Shown: one piece after another, positions 28,156 to 36,197 of the stretch
Layout: each line of letters starts with the position of its first letter
Numbering within the stretch: the first letter of the stretch is position 1
Assembly: GCF_000813345.1 (NCBI RefSeq)
Contig: NZ_BBQF01000001.1
Location: forward strand, 186,001 to 250,000
Length of the DNA: 64,000 nucleotides
DNA from: Sulfurospirillum arsenophilum NBRC 109478
GTDB taxonomy: Bacteria; Campylobacterota; Campylobacteria; Campylobacterales; Sulfurospirillaceae
Direction: 5' to 3'
Made by a program: the position numbers and the translations under genes
The notes under the pieces: model-generated
What the model was told of the DNA's origin: nothing
Database searches by the model: none
What the model saw: only the letters and a program-made list of their open reading frames with translations

Positions 28156-28940
28156 TATTGTATCCATTGCTTTAAATTTTCTAGTTCATCGTGTGCGGTC
28201 ATGTCGAGTTTGATGGGCGTAATGGAGATGTAGCCTTCATCGATGGCACTTAGGTCACAGTCTGCTTTTTCACTTTTTCTCCACTCAAGTGTATGAACGC
28301 CAAGCCAGTAGTACTCTTCACCTCGTGGATTACGGTGAAGGTGCGCGTCATTGCCGTACATCCTATATCCTGCACGTGTAATTTTGTAGCCTTTGCACTC
28401 TTCAGGTTTGAGGGCTGGGATGTTGACATTTAAAAAGCGACGTTCTCCGAGCGGAAATGTGCCTTCTAAAATGCGTTTAGCCAGATCGTATACGGTTTGC
28501 TCTGCAAGATCATATCCATGAGTGAGTTCGATGTTTTGAGGCCCACCTGTATAGACTTGTGAAATGGCAATGGCAGGAACACCGTGAATTGCTGCTTCCA
28601 TGGCAGCACTCGCTGTGCCGCTGTAGGTGATGTCTTCGCCTAAATTAGAGCCTTTGTTGATGCCGCTCACCACTAAATCAGGCTTGCTATCACCCTCAAA
28701 AAGAGCATTGAGCGAGAGATAAATACAATCGGTGGGTGTGCCATCATCGAGTTTAAAAAAATCGTCTTCAATCGCAACAAAGCGAAGTGGACGCGTAAGG
28801 GTGAGTGAGTGTCCACATGCGGATTTTTCAGAGGTAGGTGCTACGATGGTAACATGTCCTAAAGGACGAAGCGCACGGGCAAGGGCGTGAAGTCCTGCAC
28901 TTTCAAAGCCATCGTCATTGGTAATTAAAATACGTTTCAT
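28155..28940 (-). CDS. surE: 5'-nucleotidase SurE
   Basis: This metal-dependent phosphatase acts on nucleoside 5'- and 3'-monophosphates and is linked to stationary-phase survival. The 261 residues have the N-terminal metal motif ITNDDGFESAG, APTSEKSACGHSLT and SGINKGSNLGEDITYSGTASAAMEA. It is the first gene of a two-gene minus-strand operon with tcdA and diverges from lpxB across about 105 bases. The same surE-ThiF pairing occurs in Campylobacter. Confidence 0.95.
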   Translation of the reverse strand: MKRILITNDDGFESAGLHALARALRPLGHVTIVAPTSEKSACGHSLTLTRPLRFVAIEDDFFKLDDGTPTDCIYLSLNALFEGDSKPDLVVSGINKGSNLGEDITYSGTASAAMEAAIHGVPAIAISQVYTGGPQNIELTHGYDLAEQTVYDLAKRILEGTFPLGERRFLNVNIPALKPEECKGYKITRAGYRMYGNDAHLHRNPRGEEYYWLGVHTLEWRKSEKADCDLSAIDEGYISITPIKLDMTAHDELENLKQWIQ

Positions 28941-29045
28941 TGAAATTGCCTATTATTTTTTAAAAACATTATAACGAAACTGACTTACATTTTTAAGAGA
29001 TTTTTGTATAGACTTCGTTTTGAAGAAAGTTTAAAAGGTACAATT

Positions 29046-30077
29046 TTGAAATTACTTGTTTCCGCCCTAGAACCATCGGCAAATTTACACTTAGAGCCTA
29101 TTTTAAATGCTTTAGAGAAGTGTGAGATGTATGGTATCTTTGATGAGCGCTTTGGAAAACCCTTACTTCCGAGTCGTGCTTTTTCGATTATGGGATTTTT
29201 AGATGCATTGCCAAAAATTCGCAAAGCTAAAAAAGCAATCAAGACGATGGCGCGTATGAGTTTTTTTGTCGATAAAGTTTTACTTATCGATTCGCCTGCG
29301 TTCAATATCCCCTTGGCAAAAGCAATTAAGACGATCAATCCGAATGTTGAAATTATTTATTACATTTTGCCTCAAGTGTGGGCGTGGAAACCTAAGCGGG
29401 TAGCTGTTGTTGAAAAATATTGCGATGTTTTAGCGTCTATTTTGCCATTTGAGCAAAACTTTTATACCAAAGCAACCTATGTGGGGCATCCACTTTTAGA
29501 TGAGATCCCTCTGTTTAAACTAAGAGCTGATGAGACAGGTGTGATAGCTTTTTTACCGGGAAGTCGTAAAAGTGAAATCCGAAGCTTATTGCCGATTTAC
29601 AAAGAACTGGCTTCCAAGATAGAAGGCAAAGAAAAACTCTTGGTGATTCCCGCGCATTATGATTACCGTGAAATTGCAGAGATTTATGGCGATATACATG
29701 ACTTTAAAATCTGTCGCGATACCTATGAAGCATTTGAGCGAAGTGAGTTTGCCTTCGTTTGTTCAGGAACGGCCACGCTTGAGGCTGCTCTGGTTGGTGT
29801 TCCTTTTGTATTAGCGTATAAAGCTAAGGCGATTGATTATTGGATCGCTAAGCAGTTTGTGAAGCTTAAGCATGTAGGTCTTGCCAATCTTATTTTTGAT
29901 TTTGAAAAAATGGAGCCTTTACATGTGGAGTTTCTACAAGAAGAGGTAACGGTTGATAATTTGCTTCAAGCGTATGAAAGTGTCAATAAAGAGGCATTTT
30001 TTGATCATGCTAAAAAGCTTAGAGCTATGCTAGGGCACGGTAGTCAAGAGGCAATGATAAGTATAATGACGGTATAA
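29046..30077 (+). CDS. lpxB: Lipid-A-disaccharide synthase
   Basis: LpxB joins lipid X and UDP-diacylglucosamine to the lipid A disaccharide at the inner membrane. The likely start is the TTG at 29046 behind AAAAGGT, giving 343 residues that begin MKLLVSALEPSANLH, the expected N-terminus. A longer frame from an ATG at 29004 adds 14 residues not typical of the family. The GT19 motifs YYILPQVWAWKP, FLPGSRKSEI and FVCSGTATLEAALVGVPFVLAYK are present. greA follows after 22 bases. Confidence 0.94.
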   Translation: MKLLVSALEPSANLHLEPILNALEKCEMYGIFDERFGKPLLPSRAFSIMGFLDALPKIRKAKKAIKTMARMSFFVDKVLLIDSPAFNIPLAKAIKTINPNVEIIYYILPQVWAWKPKRVAVVEKYCDVLASILPFEQNFYTKATYVGHPLLDEIPLFKLRADETGVIAFLPGSRKSEIRSLLPIYKELASKIEGKEKLLVIPAHYDYREIAEIYGDIHDFKICRDTYEAFERSEFAFVCSGTATLEAALVGVPFVLAYKAKAIDYWIAKQFVKLKHVGLANLIFDFEKMEPLHVEFLQEEVTVDNLLQAYESVNKEAFFDHAKKLRAMLGHGSQEAMISIMTV

Positions 30078-30099
30078 TGAAAGATATAAGGAGATAACC

Positions 30100-30597
30100 A
30101 TGAACAATCAAAAAGAACCTATGACCGAATATGGTTACAAAAAACTAACACACGAACTAAGCGATTTAAAAAAAAGACAACGACCTGAAACGGTTATAGA
30201 ATTAGATATTGCACGCAGTCACGGCGACTTAAAAGAAAATGCAGAGTACCATGCAGCCAAAGAGCGTTTAGCATTTATTGATGGACGTATTGGTGAGTTG
30301 AGCGACCTTGTTTCACGTACACATGTTATTGACCCAAGCTCTTACGAGCACGATAAAGTGCGTTTTGGCTCGACCATTATGCTGGAAAATTTAGAGACGA
30401 ACGAAGAAGTGACCTATACGATTGTTGGAAGCACCGAGAGCAATCCTGATCGTGGGCTTATCTCCTACTACTCACCGTTGTCGAAGCAGTTGATGGGACA
30501 CGGAGAAGGCGAAGAAGTGACCATAAAACTTCCGTCAGGTTCACAAGCGTATGAGATACTAGAAGTCGCATACCATGAGATTAATTTCGAGGGATAA
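30100..30597 (+). CDS. greA: Transcription elongation factor GreA
   Basis: GreA enters the secondary channel of RNA polymerase and stimulates transcript cleavage in backtracked complexes. The 165-residue protein has the N-terminal coiled coil (about 8-80) with the acidic tip in ARSHGDLKENAEYHAAKE and the C-terminal FKBP-like domain. An AAGGAGATAACC ribosome site is very strong. It is followed by argC after three bases. Confidence 0.96.
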   Translation: MNNQKEPMTEYGYKKLTHELSDLKKRQRPETVIELDIARSHGDLKENAEYHAAKERLAFIDGRIGELSDLVSRTHVIDPSSYEHDKVRFGSTIMLENLETNEEVTYTIVGSTESNPDRGLISYYSPLSKQLMGHGEGEEVTIKLPSGSQAYEILEVAYHEINFEG

Positions 30598-30600
30598 ATC

Positions 30601-31614
30601 ATGTCAAAAATAGATGTAGCGATCATTGGTGCAAGCGGTTATACTGGCTTGGAGCTGATGAAAATTTTGATCAATCATCCACATTTTAATATAACCTATA
30701 TTGCGACAACCGAAGGTGGAGTCAAAGCCTCTGAGTTGCACCCAAGTTTAGCGAGTGTCTTTGAGCAAGAGGTTGTAAAAGCCGATGCTTCAGAAGTTGC
30801 CAAACATGCCAAACTTGCTTTTTTAGCGCTTCCTCATAAGGCAGCAATGGGTTTTGCAAAAGAGCTTTTAGCTTTACATGTAAAAGTGGTTGACCTCTCT
30901 GCTGATTATCGTTTAGAGTTAGAAGCATATGAAAAACATTACTGCGAGCATGAAGATAAAGAGAATTTAAAAGAGGCTATTTATGGGCTTCCTGAGATCA
31001 ATCGTGCCAAAATTAAACAAGCCAATTTGATTGCCAATCCAGGGTGTTATCCAACGGCTTCGATTTTAGGGATTTTGCCGTTTTTGAGTTATTTAAATAA
31101 AGAAGCGCCTATTTTTATTGATGCGAAGAGCGGTGTGTCGGGTGCGGGTAAAAAGCCAACACAAACAGTGCATTTTGTGACTATTAATGAAAATATTTTT
31201 GCCTACAATCCTCTTAAACATCGCCATGAGCCAGAAATCGCTGAAAAACTAAGACTTGTTAGCGGACATGCGTTCGAGGTCAATTTTGTACCTCATTTGC
31301 TTCCTGTGAGTCGTGGAATGTTGGTGAGCTCTTATCTTCAAACGAATGAAGTCATCGATGCAAAAGCTGTCCTTCAAGCTTTTTACAAAAACGAGCGTTT
31401 TGTACGTATTCGCGAAGTGCCTGTGGACATCAAGTCAACGGCTGGAACAAATTTCTGTGATATTTTTGTCAGTCAAAAAGACAAATCTATTTTTGTCTCT
31501 TCCAGCATCGATAACCTTTTACGTGGCGCATCAGCCCAAGCGGTGGTGAATGCCAACTTAATGTGCGGCTTTGAAGAGTCTGCTGGAATTCCTATTATCG
31601 CCTATGTCCCCTAA
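30601..31614 (+). CDS. argC: N-acetyl-gamma-glutamyl-phosphate reductase
   Basis: ArgC reduces N-acetylglutamyl phosphate to the semialdehyde in arginine synthesis. The 337-residue protein has the NADP motif IIGASGYTGLELMKIL, the catalytic Cys in NPGCYPTASI (about residue 149), and HRHEPEI and PHLLPVSRGM of the C-terminal domain. Its last codons overlap the phosphatase gene by 11 bases. A full palindrome copy encodes LALHVKVVD at about residues 91-95. Confidence 0.95.
   Translation: MSKIDVAIIGASGYTGLELMKILINHPHFNITYIATTEGGVKASELHPSLASVFEQEVVKADASEVAKHAKLAFLALPHKAAMGFAKELLALHVKVVDLSADYRLELEAYEKHYCEHEDKENLKEAIYGLPEINRAKIKQANLIANPGCYPTASILGILPFLSYLNKEAPIFIDAKSGVSGAGKKPTQTVHFVTINENIFAYNPLKHRHEPEIAEKLRLVSGHAFEVNFVPHLLPVSRGMLVSSYLQTNEVIDAKAVLQAFYKNERFVRIREVPVDIKSTAGTNFCDIFVSQKDKSIFVSSSIDNLLRGASAQAVVNANLMCGFEESAGIPIIAYVP
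30873..30884. repeat. Iterated palindrome TTTACATGTAAA
   Basis: Full copy in argC, read as Leu-His-Val-Lys. Confidence 0.9.
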
Positions 31615-32338
31615 TCTTATCATCCAAGAAGGAGCGCTTTTTATCGCTGATGCACATGACTCAGATGAGCGTTCTTTCTTTTTTGATTTCCTTTTATATG
31701 TAAAACAAAATCCTCCTCCACAACTCTTTTTAATGGGCGATATGTTCGATCTTTTGGTTGGCAATGTACGTCAAGGTGTTAAACAATATCAACACTATAT
31801 TGATCTTATTGAAGAGATTGGACAAAGTTGCGAAGTGTACTATTTTGAAGGCAATCACGACTTCAATCTCTCAAAACTCTTTTTACATGTAAAGGTAATT
31901 CCGATTGAAGAACAACCCCTTACATGTAAACTTCCTAATGGGAAAAGCTGTCTTTTGTTGCATGGTGACAAATATGGAAGCTTTATACACCGTTGTTATA
32001 CAAAGATGATCCGTAATAAAGGTGTCTTGAGTCTACTTAGTGGATTGGATGAGTTACTACATGGTACTATTTCTCAAAAGATCCAAAATGACCAGCGTAA
32101 AAAAAGATTGTGTAAGCAAATAGAAAATTTTGCAACGCAAATGCAACAAAAGCTATATTTATACCCCAAAGTGGATGTTGTTGCGGAAGGTCATTACCAT
32201 CAGAACTGTGATTTTATGGTATCTGGAACACATTATATAAATTTTTCATCTTTTGCGTGCAATCAAAGCTATTTTAGTGTACAATCTTCGTCAGAGACAG
32301 AATTTGCGCAAAAGCAACTAAGGGGCTGCAATGGCTAA
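31604..32338 (+). CDS. Calcineurin-like phosphatase, probable UDP-2,3-diacylglucosamine diphosphatase (LpxH/LpxJ type)
   Basis: The ATG at 31604 gives 244 residues; an upstream in-frame ATG at 31571 lies in argC. The metallophosphoesterase residues are in order: FIADAHDSD, FLMGDMFDLL, FEGNHDFN, LLHGDKYG and VAEGHYH. Such enzymes split UDP-2,3-diacylglucosamine to lipid X, the substrate of LpxB, whose gene is three genes upstream. Campylobacterota are reported to use a divergent version (LpxJ), so LpxH in the strict sense is uncertain. Two palindrome copies and one decayed copy lie in its first 330 bases. Confidence 0.82.
   Translation: MSPNLIIQEGALFIADAHDSDERSFFFDFLLYVKQNPPPQLFLMGDMFDLLVGNVRQGVKQYQHYIDLIEEIGQSCEVYYFEGNHDFNLSKLFLHVKVIPIEEQPLTCKLPNGKSCLLLHGDKYGSFIHRCYTKMIRNKGVLSLLSGLDELLHGTISQKIQNDQRKKRLCKQIENFATQMQQKLYLYPKVDVVAEGHYHQNCDFMVSGTHYINFSSFACNQSYFSVQSSSETEFAQKQLRGCNG
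31882..31893. repeat. Iterated palindrome TTTACATGTAAA
   Basis: Full copy in the LpxH-type gene, read as Leu-His-Val-Lys. Confidence 0.9.
31920..31929. repeat. Iterated palindrome, 10-base core
   Basis: Core copy in the LpxH-type gene, 38 bases after the previous copy and in a different frame (Leu-Thr-Cys-Lys). Confidence 0.85.
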
Positions 32339-33281
32339 AGAAAGTATTTTAAAAGTAGGCTCCAATGAGATGGAGCTGGTGGACTTCCGTATTTTTAAAA
32401 AGGAAGCGAACGGTGTTTATGAGGGAATCTATGGCGTGAATGTCGCTAAGGTACGCGAAATCATCAAAATTCCTAACCTTACAGAACTTCCAGGCGTGCC
32501 TGATTATATTGAGGGAATTTTTGATCTTCGTGGTATCGTTATTCCTGTCGTTAATCTTGCCAAATGGATGAACATTAAAGAACCCGATGATGGATCGATT
32601 AAACCACGTATTATCATTACCGAGTTTAGCGATATTCTCATTGGTTTTGTGGTACACGAAGCAAAACGCATTCGTCGTATCAGCTGGAAAGATATCGAAC
32701 CAGCATCGTTTGTTGCAGGTATGGGATCTTTAGATAAAAGTCAGATTACGGGCGTAACGCGTATCGAAAATGACGAAGTACTTTTGATTTTAGATCTTGA
32801 AAGCGTTGTTCAGGCATTGGGAATTTATCAGCCGAAAATGGATGTCAATGATGATCAAATCACCAAAGTAGATGGTGTCGCACTGATTCTTGATGATAGT
32901 ATGACAGCACGAAAGCTTGTCAGCGATGCTCTTAAAAAGATGGGCATGCGTGTGGTTGAGGCAAAAGACGGCATGGAAGGGTTGGAAAGACTTAATGAGC
33001 TTTACAATACCTACAGCGATCGTTTAACAGATGTAGTCAAAATTATTATTAGCGATGTCGAAATGCCTCAAATGGATGGATTTCACTTTGCGGCTAATGT
33101 GAAAGAGGATGTGAGGTTTAAAAATATTCCAATTGTCTTTAACTCTTCCATTAGTGACCATTTTAGCGAGATCAGAGGCAAAGAGGCGGGCGGTGAAGCC
33201 TATTTAACGAAATTTGATGCGTCGATTTTTTACAAAGAAGTTTCTAAAGTAATTAAATCGCACGTGAAAACAGCACAATAG
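32331..33281 (+). CDS. cheV: Chemotaxis protein CheV
   Basis: CheV is a CheW-like coupling protein fused to a receiver domain. In 316 residues, the CheW domain spans about 12-170 (EGIYGVNVAKVREII, GIFDLRGIVIPVVNL) and the receiver about 182-312, with DD in LILDDSMTARK, the phosphorylatable Asp in IISDVEMPQMDG and the conserved Lys in YLTKFD. It probably tunes receptor arrays by phosphorylation from CheA. It overlaps the phosphatase gene by eight bases and precedes cheA by ten. Confidence 0.95.
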   Translation: MAKESILKVGSNEMELVDFRIFKKEANGVYEGIYGVNVAKVREIIKIPNLTELPGVPDYIEGIFDLRGIVIPVVNLAKWMNIKEPDDGSIKPRIIITEFSDILIGFVVHEAKRIRRISWKDIEPASFVAGMGSLDKSQITGVTRIENDEVLLILDLESVVQALGIYQPKMDVNDDQITKVDGVALILDDSMTARKLVSDALKKMGMRVVEAKDGMEGLERLNELYNTYSDRLTDVVKIIISDVEMPQMDGFHFAANVKEDVRFKNIPIVFNSSISDHFSEIRGKEAGGEAYLTKFDASIFYKEVSKVIKSHVKTAQ

Positions 33282-33291
33282 GGGTAGAACG

Positions 33292-35643
33292 ATGGAAGAT
33301 ATTCAAGAAATTTTAGAAGATTTTTTGGTTGAAGCGTTCGAACTTATTGAACAACTTGATCAAAACTTAGTGGAGCTAGAGACCAAGCCGGATGATTTGG
33401 AATTGCTCAATAGTATCTTTAGGGTAGCGCATACGATCAAAGGATCATCATCCTTTTTAAATTTTGATGTTTTGACTGGTTTAACACATCATATGGAAGA
33501 TGTTCTTAACAAAGCGCGCCATGGTGATTTAAAATTGACACCTGAAGTCATGGATGTTGTTTTGGAGTCAATTGATCTTATGAAAAGCTTGTTACATGCT
33601 ATCAGAGACAATGGTAACGATACCTCAGTGGGTATTGATATTACCGATATTTGTCGTCGTTTAGACATTATTTCAAATGGTGAAACGATACCAACCAATG
33701 TTGTTGTAGCAGAAGAAGTGGATGAATCTCCAGTACCTTCATCTGAAGAAGAGGACAATACGGACTATTCTAAACTCAGCGATAAAGAAGTTGAAGACGA
33801 GATTGAGCGACTTTTAAAAGTGCGTAAAGAAGAAGATCGTAAGCGTAGAGAAAATAGTGGCACAGCAGCACCAAAAGCAGTTCCTACTCCATCATTTGAA
33901 AGCTTGAAAGACAACAGCGATAACGATAATGACGATGAAGCACCAAAAGCAGCAGAGCCAGTCGTAAGACGTAGCGCTGGAGCGGATGCTTCGAGTACGG
34001 CACCTGCTAAGAAAGACTCAGCAAGTACCATGGAGCAAACCATTAGGGTTGAGGTTAAACGACTTGACCACTTGATGAACCTTATTGGCGAGCTTGTTTT
34101 GGGTAAAAATAGATTGCTTAAAATCTATGATGACGTTGAAGAGCGTTATGAGGGTGAAAAATTCTTGGAAGAACTTAATCAAGTTGTTTCATCGATTTCA
34201 CTTGTTACAACCGATCTTCAAATCGCGGTTATGAAAACCAGAATGCTTCCAATTGCGAAAGTCTTTAATAAATTCCCAAGAATGGTTAGAGATCTTTCTC
34301 GTGAGCTTGGTAAATCGATTGAACTTGAAATTTCAGGTGAAGAGACAGAGCTTGATAAATCTATTGTTGAAGAGATCGGTGATCCTCTGGTTCACATTAT
34401 TCGTAACTCATGCGATCATGGTATTGAAGATGGCGCAACAAGACGTGCGAATGGTAAGTCAGAAACGGGGCTCATCCAGCTTAAAGCGTACAATGAAGGC
34501 AATCATATTGTTATCGAGATTACCGATGATGGTAAAGGACTTGATCCTGATCTCCTTCGTACTAAAGCGATTGAAAAAGGTATGATTACTGAGCGTGAAG
34601 CTGACTCAATGAGTGATAAAGAGGCATTTGCCCTTATCTTTAGACCTTCATTATCCACAGCAAAAGTTGTGACCAACGTTTCAGGTCGCGGTGTGGGTAT
34701 GGATGTTGTTAAAACGAATATTGAAAAACTTAACGGTATTATTGATGTTGATAGCGAAGTGGGTCATGGTACGGTTATTAAACTCAAAATCCCTCTAACA
34801 TTAGCCATTATCCAAGCATTGCTTGTTGGTGCTCAAGAAGAGTACTATGCGATTCCACTCGCCTCAGTTTTAGAGACGGTTCGTATTCCTCTGGATGAGA
34901 TTTATACCATTGAGGGTAAAAACGTTCTCAGACTTCGCGATGAAGTTCTCTCACTTGTACGCCTTTCAGATATCTTTGGCGTCAAGCAAGTGTATGAAGG
35001 TGGCGAACATACGTATGTTGTTGTCATTGGTCTTGCTGAGTCCAAACTGGGTGTTGTGGTTGATACACTGGTTGGTCAAGAAGAGATTGTTATTAAATCA
35101 CTCGGGGATTATCTCCAAGGTATTGAAGGTATTGCAGGCGCGACCATCCGAGGTGATGGACGTGTAACGCTTATCGTTGATGTTGCGGCACTCATGAACC
35201 TTGCAAAAGGTATTACGGTTGACATTCGTGCAAGTGCAGAAACCGTTGTAAAAGCCAAAACAGTACCAAGTGACTATATTGTCTTAGCGGTTGATGATAG
35301 TGCCATGGATCGTAATATCATGAAAAAATCGATGGAGCCAATTGGTGTTAAAGTGCTTGAAGCAAGTAACGGTCAAGAAGCACTTAATATGCTCAAATCG
35401 GCAGAATACAGCATTGATGCTGTGCTCATTGATATTGAGATGCCAAGAATGGATGGTTATACACTCGCTGGCGAGATTCGTAAATACTCTAAGTATAAAA
35501 ATCTTCCATTGATTGCTGTAACATCACGTACTTCTAAATCAGACAGACTTAGAGGCGTTGAATCAGGAATGAGTGAATACATCACCAAACCATACTCTCC
35601 AGAATACCTTGAGAGCGTAGTTCGAAAAAATATAAAACTATAA
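33292..35643 (+). CDS. cheA: Chemotaxis histidine kinase CheA with C-terminal receiver (CheAY)
   Basis: This is the central kinase of the chemotaxis array. The 783-residue protein contains an HPt domain with the phospho-accepting H47 in AHTIKGSSSF, a charged low-complexity linker (about 140-240, Asp/Glu/Ala/Ser rich), dimerisation helices, the ATPase domain (NSCDHGIED, DDGKGLD, GRGVGMDVV), a CheW-like domain (about 490-640) and a receiver (about 658-783, VDDSAMDRN, LIDIEMPRMDG, TKPY). The fused receiver is typical of Campylobacterota and may act as a phosphate sink. There is no CheY gene in the window. Confidence 0.97.
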   Translation: MEDIQEILEDFLVEAFELIEQLDQNLVELETKPDDLELLNSIFRVAHTIKGSSSFLNFDVLTGLTHHMEDVLNKARHGDLKLTPEVMDVVLESIDLMKSLLHAIRDNGNDTSVGIDITDICRRLDIISNGETIPTNVVVAEEVDESPVPSSEEEDNTDYSKLSDKEVEDEIERLLKVRKEEDRKRRENSGTAAPKAVPTPSFESLKDNSDNDNDDEAPKAAEPVVRRSAGADASSTAPAKKDSASTMEQTIRVEVKRLDHLMNLIGELVLGKNRLLKIYDDVEERYEGEKFLEELNQVVSSISLVTTDLQIAVMKTRMLPIAKVFNKFPRMVRDLSRELGKSIELEISGEETELDKSIVEEIGDPLVHIIRNSCDHGIEDGATRRANGKSETGLIQLKAYNEGNHIVIEITDDGKGLDPDLLRTKAIEKGMITEREADSMSDKEAFALIFRPSLSTAKVVTNVSGRGVGMDVVKTNIEKLNGIIDVDSEVGHGTVIKLKIPLTLAIIQALLVGAQEEYYAIPLASVLETVRIPLDEIYTIEGKNVLRLRDEVLSLVRLSDIFGVKQVYEGGEHTYVVVIGLAESKLGVVVDTLVGQEEIVIKSLGDYLQGIEGIAGATIRGDGRVTLIVDVAALMNLAKGITVDIRASAETVVKAKTVPSDYIVLAVDDSAMDRNIMKKSMEPIGVKVLEASNGQEALNMLKSAEYSIDAVLIDIEMPRMDGYTLAGEIRKYSKYKNLPLIAVTSRTSKSDRLRGVESGMSEYITKPYSPEYLESVVRKNIKL

Positions 35644-35656
35644 GTGGGGCAGAGCA

Positions 35657-36151
35657 ATGAATGATAAACTCAATCAAATTCTTAAAAAACAGCAAGAACA
35701 AGTTGACGAGCCACATAAAAAAGAAGATGACGTTATTCAACTTGTTGGATTTATTATAGGGCAAGAAGAGTACGCAGTGCCAATTCTTAGTATTCAAGAG
35801 ATTATTAAACCGATTGAATACACAAGAGTTCCGAGTGTTCCTAATTATATTTTGGGTGTTTTTAACCTAAGAGGTAGTGTTATCCCTTTGATCGATCTTA
35901 GAAGTAAGTTCAAGATGGATCCTGTGAAAGTTACGGAAGATACTCGCTACATCGTGATGAAGGGAGCCAATAACACGGCAGGTTTTGTAATCGATCGTTT
36001 GACCGAAGCGATTCGTATTAAAAGCAGTCGTATTGGACCACCACCTGAAACAATTCATGCGGAAAAAGGGTTGGTTTATGGAATTGGTATGCGAGAAGAT
36101 AATATCTTGACCATTCTCAAAGTAGAGCAACTTCTAAAACGCGATTTCTAA
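35657..36151 (+). CDS. cheW: Chemotaxis coupling protein CheW
   Basis: CheW joins chemoreceptors to CheA. The protein has 164 residues, with a polar N-terminus (about 1-25) and a single CheW domain (EEYAVPILSIQEIIKP, YILGVFNLRGSVIPLIDLR, GFVIDRLTEAIRI). It starts 13 bases after cheA with a GGGG-rich ribosome site. It is the last gene of the cheV-cheA-cheW operon and ends in a perfect hairpin. Confidence 0.96.
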   Translation: MNDKLNQILKKQQEQVDEPHKKEDDVIQLVGFIIGQEEYAVPILSIQEIIKPIEYTRVPSVPNYILGVFNLRGSVIPLIDLRSKFKMDPVKVTEDTRYIVMKGANNTAGFVIDRLTEAIRIKSSRIGPPPETIHAEKGLVYGIGMREDNILTILKVEQLLKRDF

Positions 36152-36158
36152 ACGTCTA

Positions 36159-36187
36159 AAAGAGCCAAACATGGAGTTTGGCTCTTT
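36159..36187. terminator. Bidirectional terminator between cheW and the metF-like gene
   Basis: AAAGAGCCAAAC and GTTTGGCTCTTT form a perfect 12-bp stem around ATGGA in the gap between convergent genes. Its right arm runs into a copy of the iterated palindrome (36186-36195). Confidence 0.8.
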
Positions 36188-36195
36188 ACATGTAA
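36186..36195. repeat. Iterated palindrome, 10-base core
   Basis: Intergenic core copy joined to the cheW terminator hairpin. Confidence 0.85.
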
Positions 36196-36197
36196 CC

